Of a stretch of DNA of 6,164 nucleotides, positions 5,618 through 6,164 are shown piece by piece. Under the pieces are notes generated by a model. It saw only the letters and a program-made list of their open reading frames with translations, ran no database searches and was not told the DNA's origin. Both the position numbers and the translations under genes were made by a program. How positions within the stretch are numbered: the first letter of the stretch is position 1; every line of letters starts with the position of its first letter. The DNA comes from Sphingomonadaceae bacterium (GTDB lineage Bacteria > Pseudomonadota > Alphaproteobacteria > Sphingomonadales > Sphingomonadaceae), in contig JACMKH010000373.1 in NCBI GenBank assembly GCA_014380205.1, positions 1 to 6,164 of the forward strand. The letters are read 5' to 3'.

Positions 5618-6164
5618 ATCGTCCCGGGGCGTCCTCGCGCGGCACCGCGGCCACCGAGATCATCATCTGGAGCCCGTCGCCTTCGCGCTCGATCTCCTCG
5701 CCGCCGGTGATGCTGAGCAGCAGGCGGGAGGGCGATTGCTCGCCCGAGAAGAAGAATATCTGGCGGCGAATGCCCTCGAGCGTGCGCGATTGGGCGTCGT
5801 CGCGCGTCCACAGCCCGCTTTCGAGCACGCGGCGCTCGATCCCGTCGCGCGAGGCCTGGGCGAGCCGCGTCTCGGCGACCATGATCCGGCACGCCGGGGC
5901 CTCGGTATAGGCGATCAGCCACATCACGCCGTTGGCGATGCTCCACTGCGTGTAGCGCGCGCCGCCGAGCTGCTCGACGTTGGCGAGCTCGCGCACCGCC
6001 TGCGGCGCGACGTCGCGGAAGGTCATGCCGCGTCGCGTGAGCTCGCCCTGGGTCGCGCGGCCGTCGCTGTCGAGCGTCTGGTAGAAGCAGGCGACGATCG
6101 CCTGGTTGACCTCCTCGGCGAACGCCTCGACCGCCTCCGGATCGGGCGCGTTGGCGGGCGGGTC
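5616..6164 (-). CDS. Unrecognised protein upstream of atpC (partial, C-terminal part)
   Basis: I do not recognise this protein. The frame is open from the right window edge to a TAA at 5618-5616 and gives 182 residues; the N-terminus lies outside. The first ATG inside the window (6026) is probably internal, because the 46 residues before it (for example [18 protein letters not shown]) read like normal protein. The visible part is mixed alpha/beta and soluble: a helix near [14 protein letters not shown], then [10 protein letters not shown], a hydrophobic [12 protein letters not shown], an Arg/Glu-rich middle ([15 protein letters not shown]), a [10 protein letters not shown] strand and a C-terminal [11 protein letters not shown] see no transmembrane span and no known catalytic motif. 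Only 11 bases separate it from atpC, so the two are probably cotranscribed. It is clearly not atpD. A role tied to ATP synthase is possible but unsupported. Confidence 0.75.
   Translation of the reverse strand, partial: DPPANAPDPEAVEAFAEEVNQAIVACFYQTLDSDGRATQGELTRRGMTFRDVAPQAVRELANVEQLGGARYTQWSIANGVMWLIAYTEAPACRIMVAETRLAQASRDGIERRVLESGLWTRDDAQSRTLEGIRRQIFFFSGEQSPSRLLLSITGGEEIEREGDGLQMMISVAAVPREDAPGR

Overview
This is a GC-rich, tightly packed chromosomal window that looks like an alphaproteobacterium, most likely a member of the Sphingomonadales. The inference rests on recalled family resemblance, not on a search. The clues are a PhaR regulator, a CpaF ATPase of the alphaproteobacterial Tad/Cpa type, and a very short ATP synthase epsilon subunit of the kind I associate with sphingomonads. 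I see no insertion sequence, phage gene, CRISPR array, tRNA or rRNA.

Layout, left to right: (1) the N-terminus of a leftward protein that runs off the left edge, possibly a PHA-synthase-like alpha/beta hydrolase; (2) rightward phaR, the polyhydroxyalkanoate granule regulator; (3) leftward cpaF, the Tad pilus secretion ATPase; (4) a rightward EamA/DMT-family membrane transporter; (5) a leftward lipoprotein serine hydrolase of the beta-lactamase/S12 type; (6) a small rightward DUF6265-like protein; (7) leftward atpC, the F1 epsilon subunit; (8) the C-terminal part of a leftward unrecognised protein that enters from the right edge and precedes atpC in the same transcript direction.

The genes do not form one pathway. 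Only the first pair (PHA metabolism) and the last pair (a likely operon with atpC) look functionally or transcriptionally linked. The striking property is the architecture. Orientation flips at every junction except the last. The first divergent pair appears to share a CCATGG so that the two ATG codons overlap. One convergent pair shares a CTAG so that the two stop codons overlap. Another convergent pair has abutting stops inside an 8-bp palindrome. Gene-free DNA amounts to only two divergent control regions (126 and 166 bases) plus gaps of 13 and 11 bases. No stretch over 300 bases lacks a gene.

I do not see a convincing undescribed multi-gene system. The best leads are the overlapping starts at phaR, the orphan cpaF, the short epsilon subunit, and the unknown gene placed where atpD would normally precede atpC.
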